A stretch of DNA of 64,000 nt. Source: Bacillus_BA songklensis (GTDB lineage: Bacteria; Bacillota; Bacilli; Bacillales; Bacillaceae_H). Below the pieces are notes generated by a model. That model made no database searches. It was given only the letters and a program-made list of their open reading frames with translations, and was not told the origin of the DNA. Below, piece by piece: positions 18,688-26,632 of this stretch. Position 1 is the stretch's first letter. Each line of letters opens with the position of its first letter. Made by a program: the position numbers and the translations under genes. Location: NCBI RefSeq assembly GCF_042649685.1, contig NZ_JBHRZT010000039.1, positions 33,573 to 97,572 of the forward strand, read 5' to 3'.

Positions 18688-19059
18688 ATGACACATGCTC
18701 ATATCACAGCTTGGGCTATTGGGATTATCTTGTTTTTTGTTGCGTATGCAATGTACAGAAACAAAAATTCTAAAGCAAAAATGGTACATATGATTACTCG
18801 TCTCATGTATATTATTATTGTAATAACTGGGTTTTTACTTTACCAATCTATCATGAAAACAGCAGCGGGCAATATCCACATGTGGTACGGCATTAAAATG
18901 CTTGTCGGCTTATGGGTAATCGGTGCGATGGAAATGATATTGATCCGTACAAATAAAGGGAAAAACGCAAATGCAGGCTGGATTCAGTTTGTCATTGCGC
19001 TGCTTGTAGTTTTATATCTCGGACTCAGATTACCCATGGGCTTTGCTCCGTTAGCATAA
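18688..19059 (+). CDS. yisL: YisL family membrane protein (DUF1516)
   Basis: 123 aa, four hydrophobic segments (about 7-22, 36-55, 65-85, 98-117), matching the YisL/DUF1516 family. Starts MTHAHITAWAIG after AGGGAGGA. Function unknown. It follows yisK as in B. subtilis, but the next gene of that organism, wprA, is absent here. Confidence 0.88.
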   Translation: MTHAHITAWAIGIILFFVAYAMYRNKNSKAKMVHMITRLMYIIIVITGFLLYQSIMKTAAGNIHMWYGIKMLVGLWVIGAMEMILIRTNKGKNANAGWIQFVIALLVVLYLGLRLPMGFAPLA

Positions 19060-19067
19060 AATGGTTC

Positions 19068-19151
19068 ATGCTGTCAACTGTTATTGGGTTGATGGCTGCA
19101 TACATGGCGGTGGTATATATCGTACCAAGAAAGAACCGGCCGCAACAGTAA
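19068..19151 (+). CDS. Possible 27-aa membrane peptide after yisL
   Basis: ATG 19068 to TAA 19149-19151: a hydrophobic stretch (LSTVIGLMAAYMAVVYIV) ending in basic PRKNRPQQ. It has the look of a small membrane protein, but there is no convincing ribosome site. It starts 8 nt after the yisL stop, so coupled translation or a degraded yisL-like tail are alternatives. Confidence 0.3.
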   Translation: MLSTVIGLMAAYMAVVYIVPRKNRPQQ

Positions 19152-19197
19152 AAAACGCTTGATGACTTATTTTAGAGACATGGTCATCAGGCGTTTT
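19152..19197. terminator. Bidirectional terminator between yisL and yisN
   Basis: AAAACGCTTGATGAC (19152-19166) pairs with GTCATCAGGCGTTTT (19183-19197), with one T-G wobble. A run on one side, T run on the other. Confidence 0.8.
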
Positions 19198-19727
19198 CCG
19201 TTATTGAGAGTATATTCAAATCGGTCCATCGTTTGAAGGTTGCGCTCAAAGAAGTGATGGATGGAACAAATATGTTCTTCATTATCGAAAATAAGAAAAT
19301 TTACCCCGTTTTTTGAGGAAGCGTTTTCTTGGAAACATAAACTGTTAAAACAGTAAATACAATCGTAAAGAGAAAAGTTTAGATTGTTTAAATGCTGCGT
19401 GAATCGGGCCAACGCCTCGAATGTGAACTCCTCCAGCAGCATTTCATATGCATGCTGCAGCGTTTTGCGCACTCGAATGTAATCTCCTTCTTTTAGCATG
19501 TGGATTTGGCCGTTTATCTGCAAAATATTGTCCCCCGCCCACATTGCTTTGTGCCATCGGTGCGATAAATAAACTTCCAATGAATCATCCGCGATTTCAT
19601 CCAACATGAATGCTTCATCATTTTCATCGTCAAAAAATACCCACTGTGTATCAATACGGTCTATCGTACCACAAACAAATGCACGCGGCTGCTCTTTTAA
19701 AAAGTGCAAACGAGACTGATAGCTCAA
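19167..19727 (-). CDS. yisN: DUF2777 family protein YisN
   Basis: 186 aa, soluble, function unknown. The YisN/DUF2777 identity rests on the family pattern (start SYQSRLHFLKEQPRAFVCG) and on position next to asnO, as in B. subtilis. Seen: two cysteines close together (DCIYCFNSLC) that could bind metal. The start is TTG (minus strand, 19727-19725) with GGGGAGAT 6 nt upstream. Convergent with yisL. Confidence 0.8.
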   Translation of the reverse strand: MSYQSRLHFLKEQPRAFVCGTIDRIDTQWVFFDDENDEAFMLDEIADDSLEVYLSHRWHKAMWAGDNILQINGQIHMLKEGDYIRVRKTLQHAYEMLLEEFTFEALARFTQHLNNLNFSLYDCIYCFNSLCFQENASSKNGVNFLIFDNEEHICSIHHFFERNLQTMDRFEYTLNNGKRLMTMSLK

Positions 19728-19777
19728 TCAGATCTCCCCTATCTTCAGAAAATATAAATATTCACTATGCAAGTACA

Positions 19778-19865
19778 TCTTAATTTTTTAACATCAGTCT
19801 TAGCTTTTTATCGTGAAAATGGTTTTTCTGTTTTTACAGCTTGAATGGGCTGAAAAGGTCTTTGA
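19778..19865 (+). repeat. Partial copy of the 200-nt structured repeat
   Basis: Matches the 5' part of the repeat at 61366-61520: TTAATTTTTTAACATCAG, then TTTCTGTTTTTACAGCTTGAATGG. The hairpin half of the element is missing. It lies in the asnO upstream region and creates a false in-frame extension of the asnO reading frame. Confidence 0.65.
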
Positions 19866-20022
19866 ATATTTCCTATATATTCTTATTGCCCAAAAAGAAG
19901 AGCTTTATAACTTGTTCTTTGACAAATACAACTGGACAAAGCAACGGATTGTTTGCCTAAGCATAAAATGTCACTATTCAGCATGGGCAAATGCCCGTTA
20001 TAGAGGAAAGGATGAGGAAGGT

Positions 20023-21870
20023 ATGTGTGGAATAACAGGATGGATTGACTTTCAGCGTGATTTATCCAATCAGAATCAAATAGTGAGTAAAATGACAGAA
20101 ACCTTGTCAAAAAGAGGACCTGATGATACGAATGTATGGATGGGGCGCCATGTGGCTTTCGGGCATAAGCGTCTAGTTGTAGTGGATCCCCTTTGTGGAA
20201 AACAGCCAATGACAAGGAAGAAACAAGAATACACCTATACAATCTGCTACAACGGTGAACTTTATAACACGGAAGATATTCGAAAAGAGCTGCTCAAACG
20301 CGGTTATACATTTCAAGGTCATTCCGATACTGAGGTATTATTAACCTCATACATGGAATGGAAGGAAGAGTGCCTGGAGTATTTAAATGGAATTTATGCA
20401 TTTGCTGTATGGGATGAACATGAACAAAAATTGTTTATTGCGCGTGACCGCCTTGGAGTGAAACCTCTCTTTTATCGCACCTGTAATGGAGGACTTCAGT
20501 TTGGTTCCGAGTTAAAAGCCATTTTAGCGCACCCGGAAGTGAAGACGGAAATCGGTTTGGATGGGTTGGCGGAAGTATTCGGACTTGGTCCTTCCCGTTC
20601 TCCGGGTCATGGGGTGTTTAAAGGAATCGACGAATTACGTCCTGCTCATGCGCTAACATTTACGAAAGATGGTTTAAAGGTATGGCGTTATTGGAATGTG
20701 GAAAGTGAAGAACATAAAGAAACCTTAGATGAAACAACGGAAAAGGTGCAATTTTTAGTAAAAGATGCTATTACAAGACAACTCGTTTCAGATGTTCCAC
20801 TTTGTACATTTTTATCTGGAGGAGTGGATTCCAGTGCCATTACAGCGATTGCAGCCAATGCGTTTGAAAAAGAAGGAAAGGGACAGCTTCATACTTATTC
20901 CATCGATTATGAAGATAACGATAAATATTTTAAGGCAAATGAATTCCAGCCAAACTCGGATGGAGCTTACATTCAAAAGATGTCGGAGCAATTTAACACG
21001 ATCCATCATCGCTGCATCATTCAAACGGACAGCCTTGTTCACTATTTAACAGATGCTGTGTTAGTGAGAGATTTACCGGGAATGGCCGATATCGACTCAT
21101 CTTTGTTGTGGTTTTGTGAGGAGATCAAGAAAGAATTTGTAGTGAGTCTGTCCGGAGAGTGTGCCGATGAAATTTTCGGAGGCTATCCTTGGTTCCATCG
21201 CCAGCATGATCTGGCGTCTGACGCATTCCCTTGGATGAGGTCTGTCGGCGCCCGTGTGGATTTGCTGACGGATAGCTGGAAAAATAAATTGAAATTAAAT
21301 GAGTATGTACGAAACCGTTATGAAGAAACCGTAAAAGAAACACCGCTTTTAGATGGAGAATCCACAGAGGAAGCGCAACGCCGTAAACTGTTTTATTTAA
21401 ATATGATTTGGTTTATGACCACACTGCTTGATCGAAAAGACCGGATGAGCATGGGAGCGAGCTTGGAGGTTCGCGTTCCATTTGCAGACCATCGCCTTGT
21501 AGAGTATGTGTGGAACATCCCGTGGGAGATGAAAACGGCCGGCAACCGCGAGAAAGGGATTTTACGCCGTGCCTTAGAAGGGGTATTGCCGCATGATGTA
21601 CTTTATCGTAAAAAGAGTCCTTATCCCAAAACGCATAATCCGGCTTATACAAAGGCGGTTAAAACATGGCTTGAAGAATTGTTGGCTGATAAAAGCTCTG
21701 TCCTGCATGAGTTTTTCGATGCCCGAAAGTTAACAGACATTATCCAATCAGAGGGAAGAGAATTTAAAGTACCGTGGTTCGGACAGCTGATGACCGGGCC
21801 GCAACTGCTAGCCCATCTTGCACAAATGCATGTTTGGTTTAAAGAATACAATGTAACGGTTATTGAATAA
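20023..21870 (+). CDS. asnO: Asparagine synthetase (glutamine-hydrolysing) AsnO
   Basis: Makes asparagine from aspartate, ATP and glutamine ammonia. The reading frame is open from 19813, but the true start must be ATG 20023: it gives MCGITGW, exposing the N-terminal catalytic Cys after Met removal, and has AGGAAGG upstream. Seen: the class II glutaminase domain, then the ATP pyrophosphatase loop LSGGVDSSAI and the conserved SGECADEIFGGY. 615 aa, the AsnO size. In B. subtilis asnO (yisO) follows yisN and is needed for sporulation. Its likely terminator (22351-22393) is separated from the stop by a decayed mobile element. Confidence 0.95.
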   Translation: MCGITGWIDFQRDLSNQNQIVSKMTETLSKRGPDDTNVWMGRHVAFGHKRLVVVDPLCGKQPMTRKKQEYTYTICYNGELYNTEDIRKELLKRGYTFQGHSDTEVLLTSYMEWKEECLEYLNGIYAFAVWDEHEQKLFIARDRLGVKPLFYRTCNGGLQFGSELKAILAHPEVKTEIGLDGLAEVFGLGPSRSPGHGVFKGIDELRPAHALTFTKDGLKVWRYWNVESEEHKETLDETTEKVQFLVKDAITRQLVSDVPLCTFLSGGVDSSAITAIAANAFEKEGKGQLHTYSIDYEDNDKYFKANEFQPNSDGAYIQKMSEQFNTIHHRCIIQTDSLVHYLTDAVLVRDLPGMADIDSSLLWFCEEIKKEFVVSLSGECADEIFGGYPWFHRQHDLASDAFPWMRSVGARVDLLTDSWKNKLKLNEYVRNRYEETVKETPLLDGESTEEAQRRKLFYLNMIWFMTTLLDRKDRMSMGASLEVRVPFADHRLVEYVWNIPWEMKTAGNREKGILRRALEGVLPHDVLYRKKSPYPKTHNPAYTKAVKTWLEELLADKSSVLHEFFDARKLTDIIQSEGREFKVPWFGQLMTGPQLLAHLAQMHVWFKEYNVTVIE

Positions 21871-21977
21871 CAGCGTGTATAACCTTTGTGTGGCAGAGGA
21901 CTTCAATCAATGGATTCATATCCGCTTGCTTCTCGCTTAACATCAAAGGAAGCTATTTATCATTTTCCGAAAGAATA

Positions 21978-22344
21978 CTCCCACTTCAAGGAATGTGCAG
22001 GACGTAGCCCAATGAGTAAGTGGGAGATGAATTTTGGTAGGCGTTAGCCTAAGTTTTTGGTATCATATTCTTGAACGAATTCTAGTGTGGTGCTAGTTGC
22101 GTAAATAGAACTTGTCTGGTGGCTGTCGTTCGCCTATACCATTCGAAAGTCGCAAAAAGAAGAAACCGGTAAACTTGTGGCACGAAAACCAAGTGTCAAA
22201 AAACCAAAAAACAAGACGGCAAGACCATACGAATTTCGTATCAATCGTAGGGACTACGAGGGTAGCCTGCTAAGAAACTGGTGGATACGCTAGTGTTCGC
22301 AGGAATCTCTCACTTCAAGCGTTAGCTAAGTGGAAGTAGTTCAA
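21978..22344 (+). mobile_element. Internally deleted IS200/IS605-type tnpB element
   Basis: Left part: a 9-bp stem CTCCCACTT (21978-21986) with AAGTGGGAG (22018-22026) around AAGGAATG...GTAGCCCAATGAG. Then a fragment of the TnpB C-terminus (22086-22172), then 170 nt of non-coding sequence ending in a small hairpin (CACTT 22311-22315, AAGTG 22328-22332) and AGTAGTTCAA, the kind of right end these elements have. The non-coding part after tnpB is where the guide (omega) RNA of such elements lies. A second copy of the left structure is at 50063-50111. Not able to move by itself. Confidence 0.75.
22086..22172 (+). pseudogene. TnpB C-terminal fragment
   Basis: Open for 28 residues after an in-frame TAG, ending VAVVRLYHSKVAKRRNR and TAA. 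I recognise this tail from Bacillus TnpB (OrfB) proteins, where it follows the zinc finger. The RuvC domain and zinc finger are gone. Confidence 0.65.
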
Positions 22345-22350
22345 GGGAGA

Positions 22351-22393
22351 CTGACTTAACAGTATAGAAACGCGCTGTTAAGTCAGCTTTTTT
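22351..22393 (+). terminator. Strong terminator, probably the original asnO terminator
   Basis: A perfect 12-bp stem CTGACTTAACAG (22351-22362) with CTGTTAAGTCAG (22375-22386), followed by CTTTTTTG. It lies 6 nt past the mobile element right end. Confidence 0.85.
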
Positions 22394-22691
22394 GTTAAAG
22401 AACAAGATTGGTTTTTTAGATGTTGGATTCATTCGCGCAGAATGTCCAGTTCTCACATTGCCCGCTAAAGCTGATAGGGGAGGAAATGAAGAGAAAGGAT
22501 GGAAAAAAGCCCTTTTCTCTCCGGTTTCCCTTTTGCTTCACTCTATAAACCAGAAATCAACACCGGACTTTGGCATAATGGTGTGAAAAATAAATGACAT
22601 TTGTCCCCTTTTTTCGTTTTTCGATACAATCTGTTTATTTTACTTGGTATAGTAGAGGTAGTTGCTTATACAGTTAAGGGGGGAAAACAGA

Positions 22692-24350
22692 ATGAAAGAA
22701 ATTAAGCTATTTGTTCCAATGCTGTTTCTCGCTTTACTACTCATATTTGGCTGCTATAAGGCTTTGCAAACAGGTGTAAAAGTTCCGGTGGTAAATGTTA
22801 GTTCTGAGAATGCGAAGGAACTTCAAGTCGGTCTTGAGAATAAGAATGTTAACGATCAATTGGTCAGGACATATTCGAATATTCTCACGTTCAAGCAGCA
22901 AAACCTTCCTTATTTATCATACAAACTAGCGGGAGATACAAAAGAAGCTATTCAAACTGCCTTTCCGCGTACATATACCGAGGTGGACGGAGTGCTTACT
23001 TTTCGAGGCAACCACCTGCGCGATCGACCTTCATTTGGTCATATTCCTTCCCAAGCATCCCAGCTTTCAAAGGTATGGGAGTTCACAACAAAACGAAGCC
23101 CTGATTGGGGAGGAGGAGCAGGCTGGACAGGACAGCCTGCCATCATAAAATGGGGCAATGATGTCTTGCAGATGATGAATGTATATGATGAGTTTAAAAA
23201 AAATCCGGGATTCGTGGAAGTCGTTTACGGATCATTGGATGGCCATATTTACTTTTTTGATTTGCATTCCGGTAAGCCATCACGTCCTTCTATTAATATG
23301 GGAAACGCTATTAGGGGAAGTGTCTCTTTGGATCCAAGGGGTTATCCGCTCTTATACGTAGGGCAAGGAGTTCCCCAAACATCCAAAACAGATATTGGAT
23401 TACGTATTTTCAGCTTAATTGATGGAAAGCAACTTGCGATGATTAAAGGAATTGACCCGTTTGCGTACCGAAGATGGGGGGCTTTCGGTGGCTCGCCGCT
23501 AATCAATCGGAAAACGGACACGATGGTTGTCGGGGGAGAAAACGGTCTCTTATATCATATAAAGCTTCATACGCGTTTCTTTAGAGATAAGAAGGTCATT
23601 ACGGTGAATCCTTTCGTCATGAAGTATCGTTATCATGTTAAAGGGAACCTTGATTATGGAATTGAAAATTCGCCGGCAGCTTATAAAAATGTTACATGGT
23701 TTGCTGATAACGGGGGGAGTATACAAGCGGTTGATATGATGACCAATCGGCCGATTTGGGCTCTTTCCAAAACGGATGATACAGACGCCACCATTGTTGT
23801 AGATGAGGAAAATGGCAATACCCCTTACTTATATACGGGGACAGAAGTGGACAAGCAGGGGAATAAAGGAATAGCACGTTTACGGAAACTCAATGGTTTG
23901 ACCGGGAAGGAAATATGGTCAACTGCATATCCGGCTCTGACGGTAAAAGGGAAAAACCCCGTTAATGGCGGACTGCTGGCTACCCCTGTTAACGGAAAGC
24001 GTACAATAAAGGATTTGATCATTTATACAGTTGCGCGGGCACCATCTCTTGAAACAGGATTGATGGTGGCTTTAGATAAGCAAACAGGAAAAGAAGTGTG
24101 GCGCTGGCGGATGCCTAAATATACATGGTCTTCTCCTGTAGACATATATGATGAGAAAGGGAAGGCGTACATCCTTCAAGCTGATGCTAATGGGAGCTTG
24201 TATATGCTGTCAGGGAAGGACGGAAAAATCGTTTCTAAAATAGAACTCGGACATAACGTAGAGGCATCGCCGGCTGTTTACGATGACATGCTTGTGGTAG
24301 CCACGCGTGCTCAAAAGATATATGGTGTCAAAATATCGGGGACTCCTTAG
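22692..24350 (+). CDS. Probable lipoprotein with PQQ-type beta-propeller
   Basis: 552 aa from ATG 22692 (ribosome site AAGGGGGG). Seen: an N-terminal hydrophobic segment ending LLLIFGCYK, a likely lipobox, so the protein is probably anchored outside the membrane. It then has repeated beta-propeller blades of the PQQ/BamB type: SLDGHIYFFDLHSGKP, GGENGLLYHIKL, ALDKQTGKEVWRW and DANGSLYMLSGKDGKIV. Such propellers act as scaffolds or as quinoprotein domains; nothing here identifies a PQQ enzyme. Monocistronic, with a promoter-like TTGTCC-N18-TACAAT upstream and a terminator overlapping the stop codon. Confidence 0.75.
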   Translation: MKEIKLFVPMLFLALLLIFGCYKALQTGVKVPVVNVSSENAKELQVGLENKNVNDQLVRTYSNILTFKQQNLPYLSYKLAGDTKEAIQTAFPRTYTEVDGVLTFRGNHLRDRPSFGHIPSQASQLSKVWEFTTKRSPDWGGGAGWTGQPAIIKWGNDVLQMMNVYDEFKKNPGFVEVVYGSLDGHIYFFDLHSGKPSRPSINMGNAIRGSVSLDPRGYPLLYVGQGVPQTSKTDIGLRIFSLIDGKQLAMIKGIDPFAYRRWGAFGGSPLINRKTDTMVVGGENGLLYHIKLHTRFFRDKKVITVNPFVMKYRYHVKGNLDYGIENSPAAYKNVTWFADNGGSIQAVDMMTNRPIWALSKTDDTDATIVVDEENGNTPYLYTGTEVDKQGNKGIARLRKLNGLTGKEIWSTAYPALTVKGKNPVNGGLLATPVNGKRTIKDLIIYTVARAPSLETGLMVALDKQTGKEVWRWRMPKYTWSSPVDIYDEKGKAYILQADANGSLYMLSGKDGKIVSKIELGHNVEASPAVYDDMLVVATRAQKIYGVKISGTP

Positions 24351-24368
24351 TGGGGTGCCCGATTTTTT
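24334..24368 (+). terminator. Terminator overlapping the propeller gene stop
   Basis: ATATCGGGgaCTCC pairs with GGGGtgCCCGAT around the TAG stop region, followed by TTTTTT. Confidence 0.75.
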
Positions 24369-24605
24369 GTTCTAAACTGAAGTTTTTTAGGAACAGTTCA
24401 ACAAAGTGAGACTTCCATCAGGGGAGAAGGACCACATTTAGCTTAATGATTAGTTGAACCAACCGACTTCTTACGGACCATTAGAGTATCCCCTGCACAG
24501 CAGGAAATAGGTTTATTGACCCGATGATGGTTATGCGAAAAAATGTAACATCTGTTTTTCTGGAAACAGATATACAAGACATCTTCTGAGACAAACGCGA
24601 ATTTA

Positions 24606-24622
24606 TGTTATGTTTTCTGACA
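24606..24622 (+). promoter_or_regulatory. TnrA/GlnR-type nitrogen box 1
   Basis: TGTTATGTTTTCTGACA matches the TnrA/GlnR consensus TGTNANAWWWTMTNACA at all positions but one. Confidence 0.8.
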
Positions 24623-24673
24623 TTAGATAAGGGTTGTATCAAAAAAAAATAATAAGAATTTTTAAAAAATGTA

Positions 24674-24702
24674 TTGAAAATCTAACAGATAGGTATTATG
24701 AT
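24674..24702 (+). promoter_or_regulatory. SigA promoter of amtB-glnK
   Basis: -35 TTGAAA (24674-24679), 17-bp spacer, -10 TATGAT (24697-24702). Nitrogen boxes flank it on both sides. Confidence 0.65.
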
Positions 24703-24720
24703 ACGTAATATAACATATGA

Positions 24721-24737
24721 TGTTATAAAAACTAACA
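24721..24737 (+). promoter_or_regulatory. TnrA/GlnR-type nitrogen box 2
   Basis: TGTTATAAAAACTAACA, again one mismatch to TGTNANAWWWTMTNACA. It lies downstream of the predicted transcription start, a position suited to repression (GlnR), whereas box 1 upstream suits activation (TnrA). Confidence 0.75.
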
Positions 24738-24784
24738 TCAATTTCGGTTAGAAAAACAGAACTACAGATAGGGAGGAATAAAAC

Positions 24785-26011
24785 ATGCAAATGGGAGATT
24801 CAGTGCTCATGTTTGTGGCAACTATCCTAGTATGGCTTATGACACCAGGTATAGCGCTGTTTTACGGAGGGATGGTAAAAAGCAAGAACGTCCTAAGCAC
24901 AACGATGCATAGTTTTGGATCAATAGCCATTATCTCAGTTTTATGGGTATTAGTCGGATATTCTATTTCGTTTTCCACAGGAGGAACTGCTTTCTTTGGA
25001 AATTTAGATTGGGTGGGCTTAAAAGGCGTTTCATTTGAGCCGAATCCTGACTACAGTGCAACGATTCCTCATAATCTTTTTATGATGTTTCAATTAACGT
25101 TTGCGGTTTTAACAACAGCGATTATTTCCGGGGCTTTTGCAGAACGTATGCGTTTTTCAGCTTTTGTACTCTTTGCAATATTATGGATGATTATTGTTTA
25201 TGCTCCTGTTGCTCACTGGGTATGGGGAGTCGGTGGATGGCTACGTGAATTAGGCGCACTTGATTTCGCGGGAGGAAACGTTGTTCACATTTCATCTGGG
25301 GTTGCTGGTTTAGTGCTTGCGAGTGTTTTGGGAACACGAAAAGACGCAAACGAAACAACTCCGCACAACTTACCGCTTACAATACTAGGTGCCGGATTAA
25401 TTTGGTTTGGTTGGTTCGGTTTTAATGTCGGCAGTGCATTAACATTAAATGATGTAGCCATGACAGCATTTATCAATACGAATACAGCAGCAGCTACTGG
25501 TATTATTGGCTGGGTATTTGTTGAATGGATTGCTACTAAAAAGCCAACCATGTTAGGTGCCTTGTCTGGTGCCATAGCGGGTCTTGTTGCCATTACGCCG
25601 GCTTGCGGATTTGTCACACCAGTTGCTTCTATTTTAATCGGCTTTATTGGCGGCGTTGTTTGTTTCTGGGGTGTCTTTTCACTTAAGAAAAAGCTTGGTT
25701 ATGATGATGCGTTAGACGCATTCGGCCTCCACGGTATTGGAGGAACATGGGGCGGTATTGCAACAGGGTTGTTCGCTACAACATCTGTAAATTCTGCCGG
25801 GGCAGATGGACTGTTTTATGGTGATGCGAGCCTGCTTTGGAAACAGTTAACCGCAATCGTTGCAACCTATATCTTTGTTGCGGTCGCTACTTATATTATT
25901 GTTAAGGTCGTTAACGTTATTGTAAATATTCGCGTAAATGATGAAGAAGAATCACTCGGACTCGATATTACGATGCACGGTGAAAAAGCATATCATGAAG
26001 CAAATATGTGA
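24785..26011 (+). CDS. amtB: Ammonium transporter AmtB (NrgA)
   Basis: Integral membrane ammonium channel of the Amt/Rh family, 408 aa with about 11 membrane segments. Seen: MTPGIALFYGGMV near the N-terminus, the Amt signature around DFAGGNVVHISSGVAGL (first pore His of the HIS motif), and the second pore-His region DAFGLHGIGGTWGG. Ribosome site GGGAGG. It is followed by the PII gene glnK, its usual regulator, 14 nt on. Two nitrogen boxes upstream indicate expression under nitrogen limitation, as for B. subtilis nrgAB. Confidence 0.95.
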   Translation: MQMGDSVLMFVATILVWLMTPGIALFYGGMVKSKNVLSTTMHSFGSIAIISVLWVLVGYSISFSTGGTAFFGNLDWVGLKGVSFEPNPDYSATIPHNLFMMFQLTFAVLTTAIISGAFAERMRFSAFVLFAILWMIIVYAPVAHWVWGVGGWLRELGALDFAGGNVVHISSGVAGLVLASVLGTRKDANETTPHNLPLTILGAGLIWFGWFGFNVGSALTLNDVAMTAFINTNTAAATGIIGWVFVEWIATKKPTMLGALSGAIAGLVAITPACGFVTPVASILIGFIGGVVCFWGVFSLKKKLGYDDALDAFGLHGIGGTWGGIATGLFATTSVNSAGADGLFYGDASLLWKQLTAIVATYIFVAVATYIIVKVVNVIVNIRVNDEEESLGLDITMHGEKAYHEANM

Positions 26012-26025
26012 AAAAGGGTGATCAT

Positions 26026-26388
26026 ATGAGCGATAAGCTAACGAAAATTGAAATTATTACACGTCCAACAAAATTCGAAGAGTTAAAACAAGCATTGGCG
26101 AAAATCGGTGTGAGCGGCATTACTGTTTCGAATGTGCTCGGCTGCGGGTTGCAGAAAGGTTTTACGGAATTCTATCGCGGTGTAAAACGCGAAGTGAATA
26201 TGCATGAACGAATTAAAGTTGAGATTGTCGTGTGTAAAGTACCTGTACAATCAGTCATTGATACAGCTCGCCAGGTGTTAAATACAGGAAAACCAGGCGA
26301 CGGAAAAATCTTTATATATGAAATTGCCAACGCCATTAAAATTCGTACAGGTGAAGAAGGGTGCAATGCGTTACAAAACGAGAAATAA
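26026..26388 (+). CDS. glnK: Nitrogen regulatory PII protein GlnK (NrgB)
   Basis: PII trimer subunit that binds AmtB through its T-loop and reports nitrogen and energy state. 120 aa from ATG 26026 (ribosome site AAAGGGTGAT); the open frame reaches back to GTG 26008, overlapping the amtB stop, but that has no ribosome site. Seen: LKQALAKIGVSGITVSNV, the T-loop GCGLQKGFTEFYRG with its conserved Tyr, VEIVV, and the C-terminal GDGKIFIYEIANAIKIRTGE. All core PII features are intact. Ends at a strong terminator. Confidence 0.95.
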   Translation: MSDKLTKIEIITRPTKFEELKQALAKIGVSGITVSNVLGCGLQKGFTEFYRGVKREVNMHERIKVEIVVCKVPVQSVIDTARQVLNTGKPGDGKIFIYEIANAIKIRTGEEGCNALQNEK

Positions 26389-26437
26389 AAAAGAGGAGGT
26401 CCCAAAGGTCTGTTAGTCCTTTGGGACCTCCTCTTTT
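26389..26437 (+). terminator. Terminator after glnK
   Basis: A 20-bp perfect stem (26389-26408 with 26418-26437), 9-nt loop; arm core GAGGAGGTCCCAAAGG, then T-rich. Confidence 0.92.
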
Positions 26438-26530
26438 ATTTTTGAAACAATCTTTTCTGATACTAGTCAATCCCAAGGACATCGGGAGAGCTTGTAACAA
26501 AGTGGACAAAAATGGATTATGAAAAAGACA

Positions 26531-26558
26531 TTGAGAATCCTTATTTAGTTTGTATAAT
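26531..26558 (+). promoter_or_regulatory. SigA promoter of the GH13-like gene
   Basis: -35 TTGAGA (26531-26536), 16-bp spacer, -10 TATAAT (26553-26558). Confidence 0.75.
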
Positions 26559-26570
26559 AGAATAAGTGGG

Positions 26571-26585
26571 TTGCAAGCGATTTCA
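26571..26585 (+). promoter_or_regulatory. Catabolite-responsive element (cre)
   Basis: TTGCAAGCGATTTCA fits the cre consensus WTGNAANCGNWNNCW at every position. It sits just after the predicted transcription start, where CcpA binding represses. Confidence 0.85.
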
Positions 26586-26632
26586 TTAAACCTCCAATGA
26601 AGAGATAGAGAGGAAAGAAGGGGGGAGGGACG

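Noticed and set aside
22113..22292. Open frame through the region after the TnpB tail (LVWWLSFAYTIRKSQ and onward)
   Set aside because: It lies in the presumed guide-RNA and right-end region and in the wrong frame for the TnpB tail VAVVRLYHSK, which fits a known family.
22392..22586. 64-codon plus-strand ORF after the asnO terminator
   Set aside because: No ribosome site, no recognisable protein pattern, and it begins inside the terminator T run.
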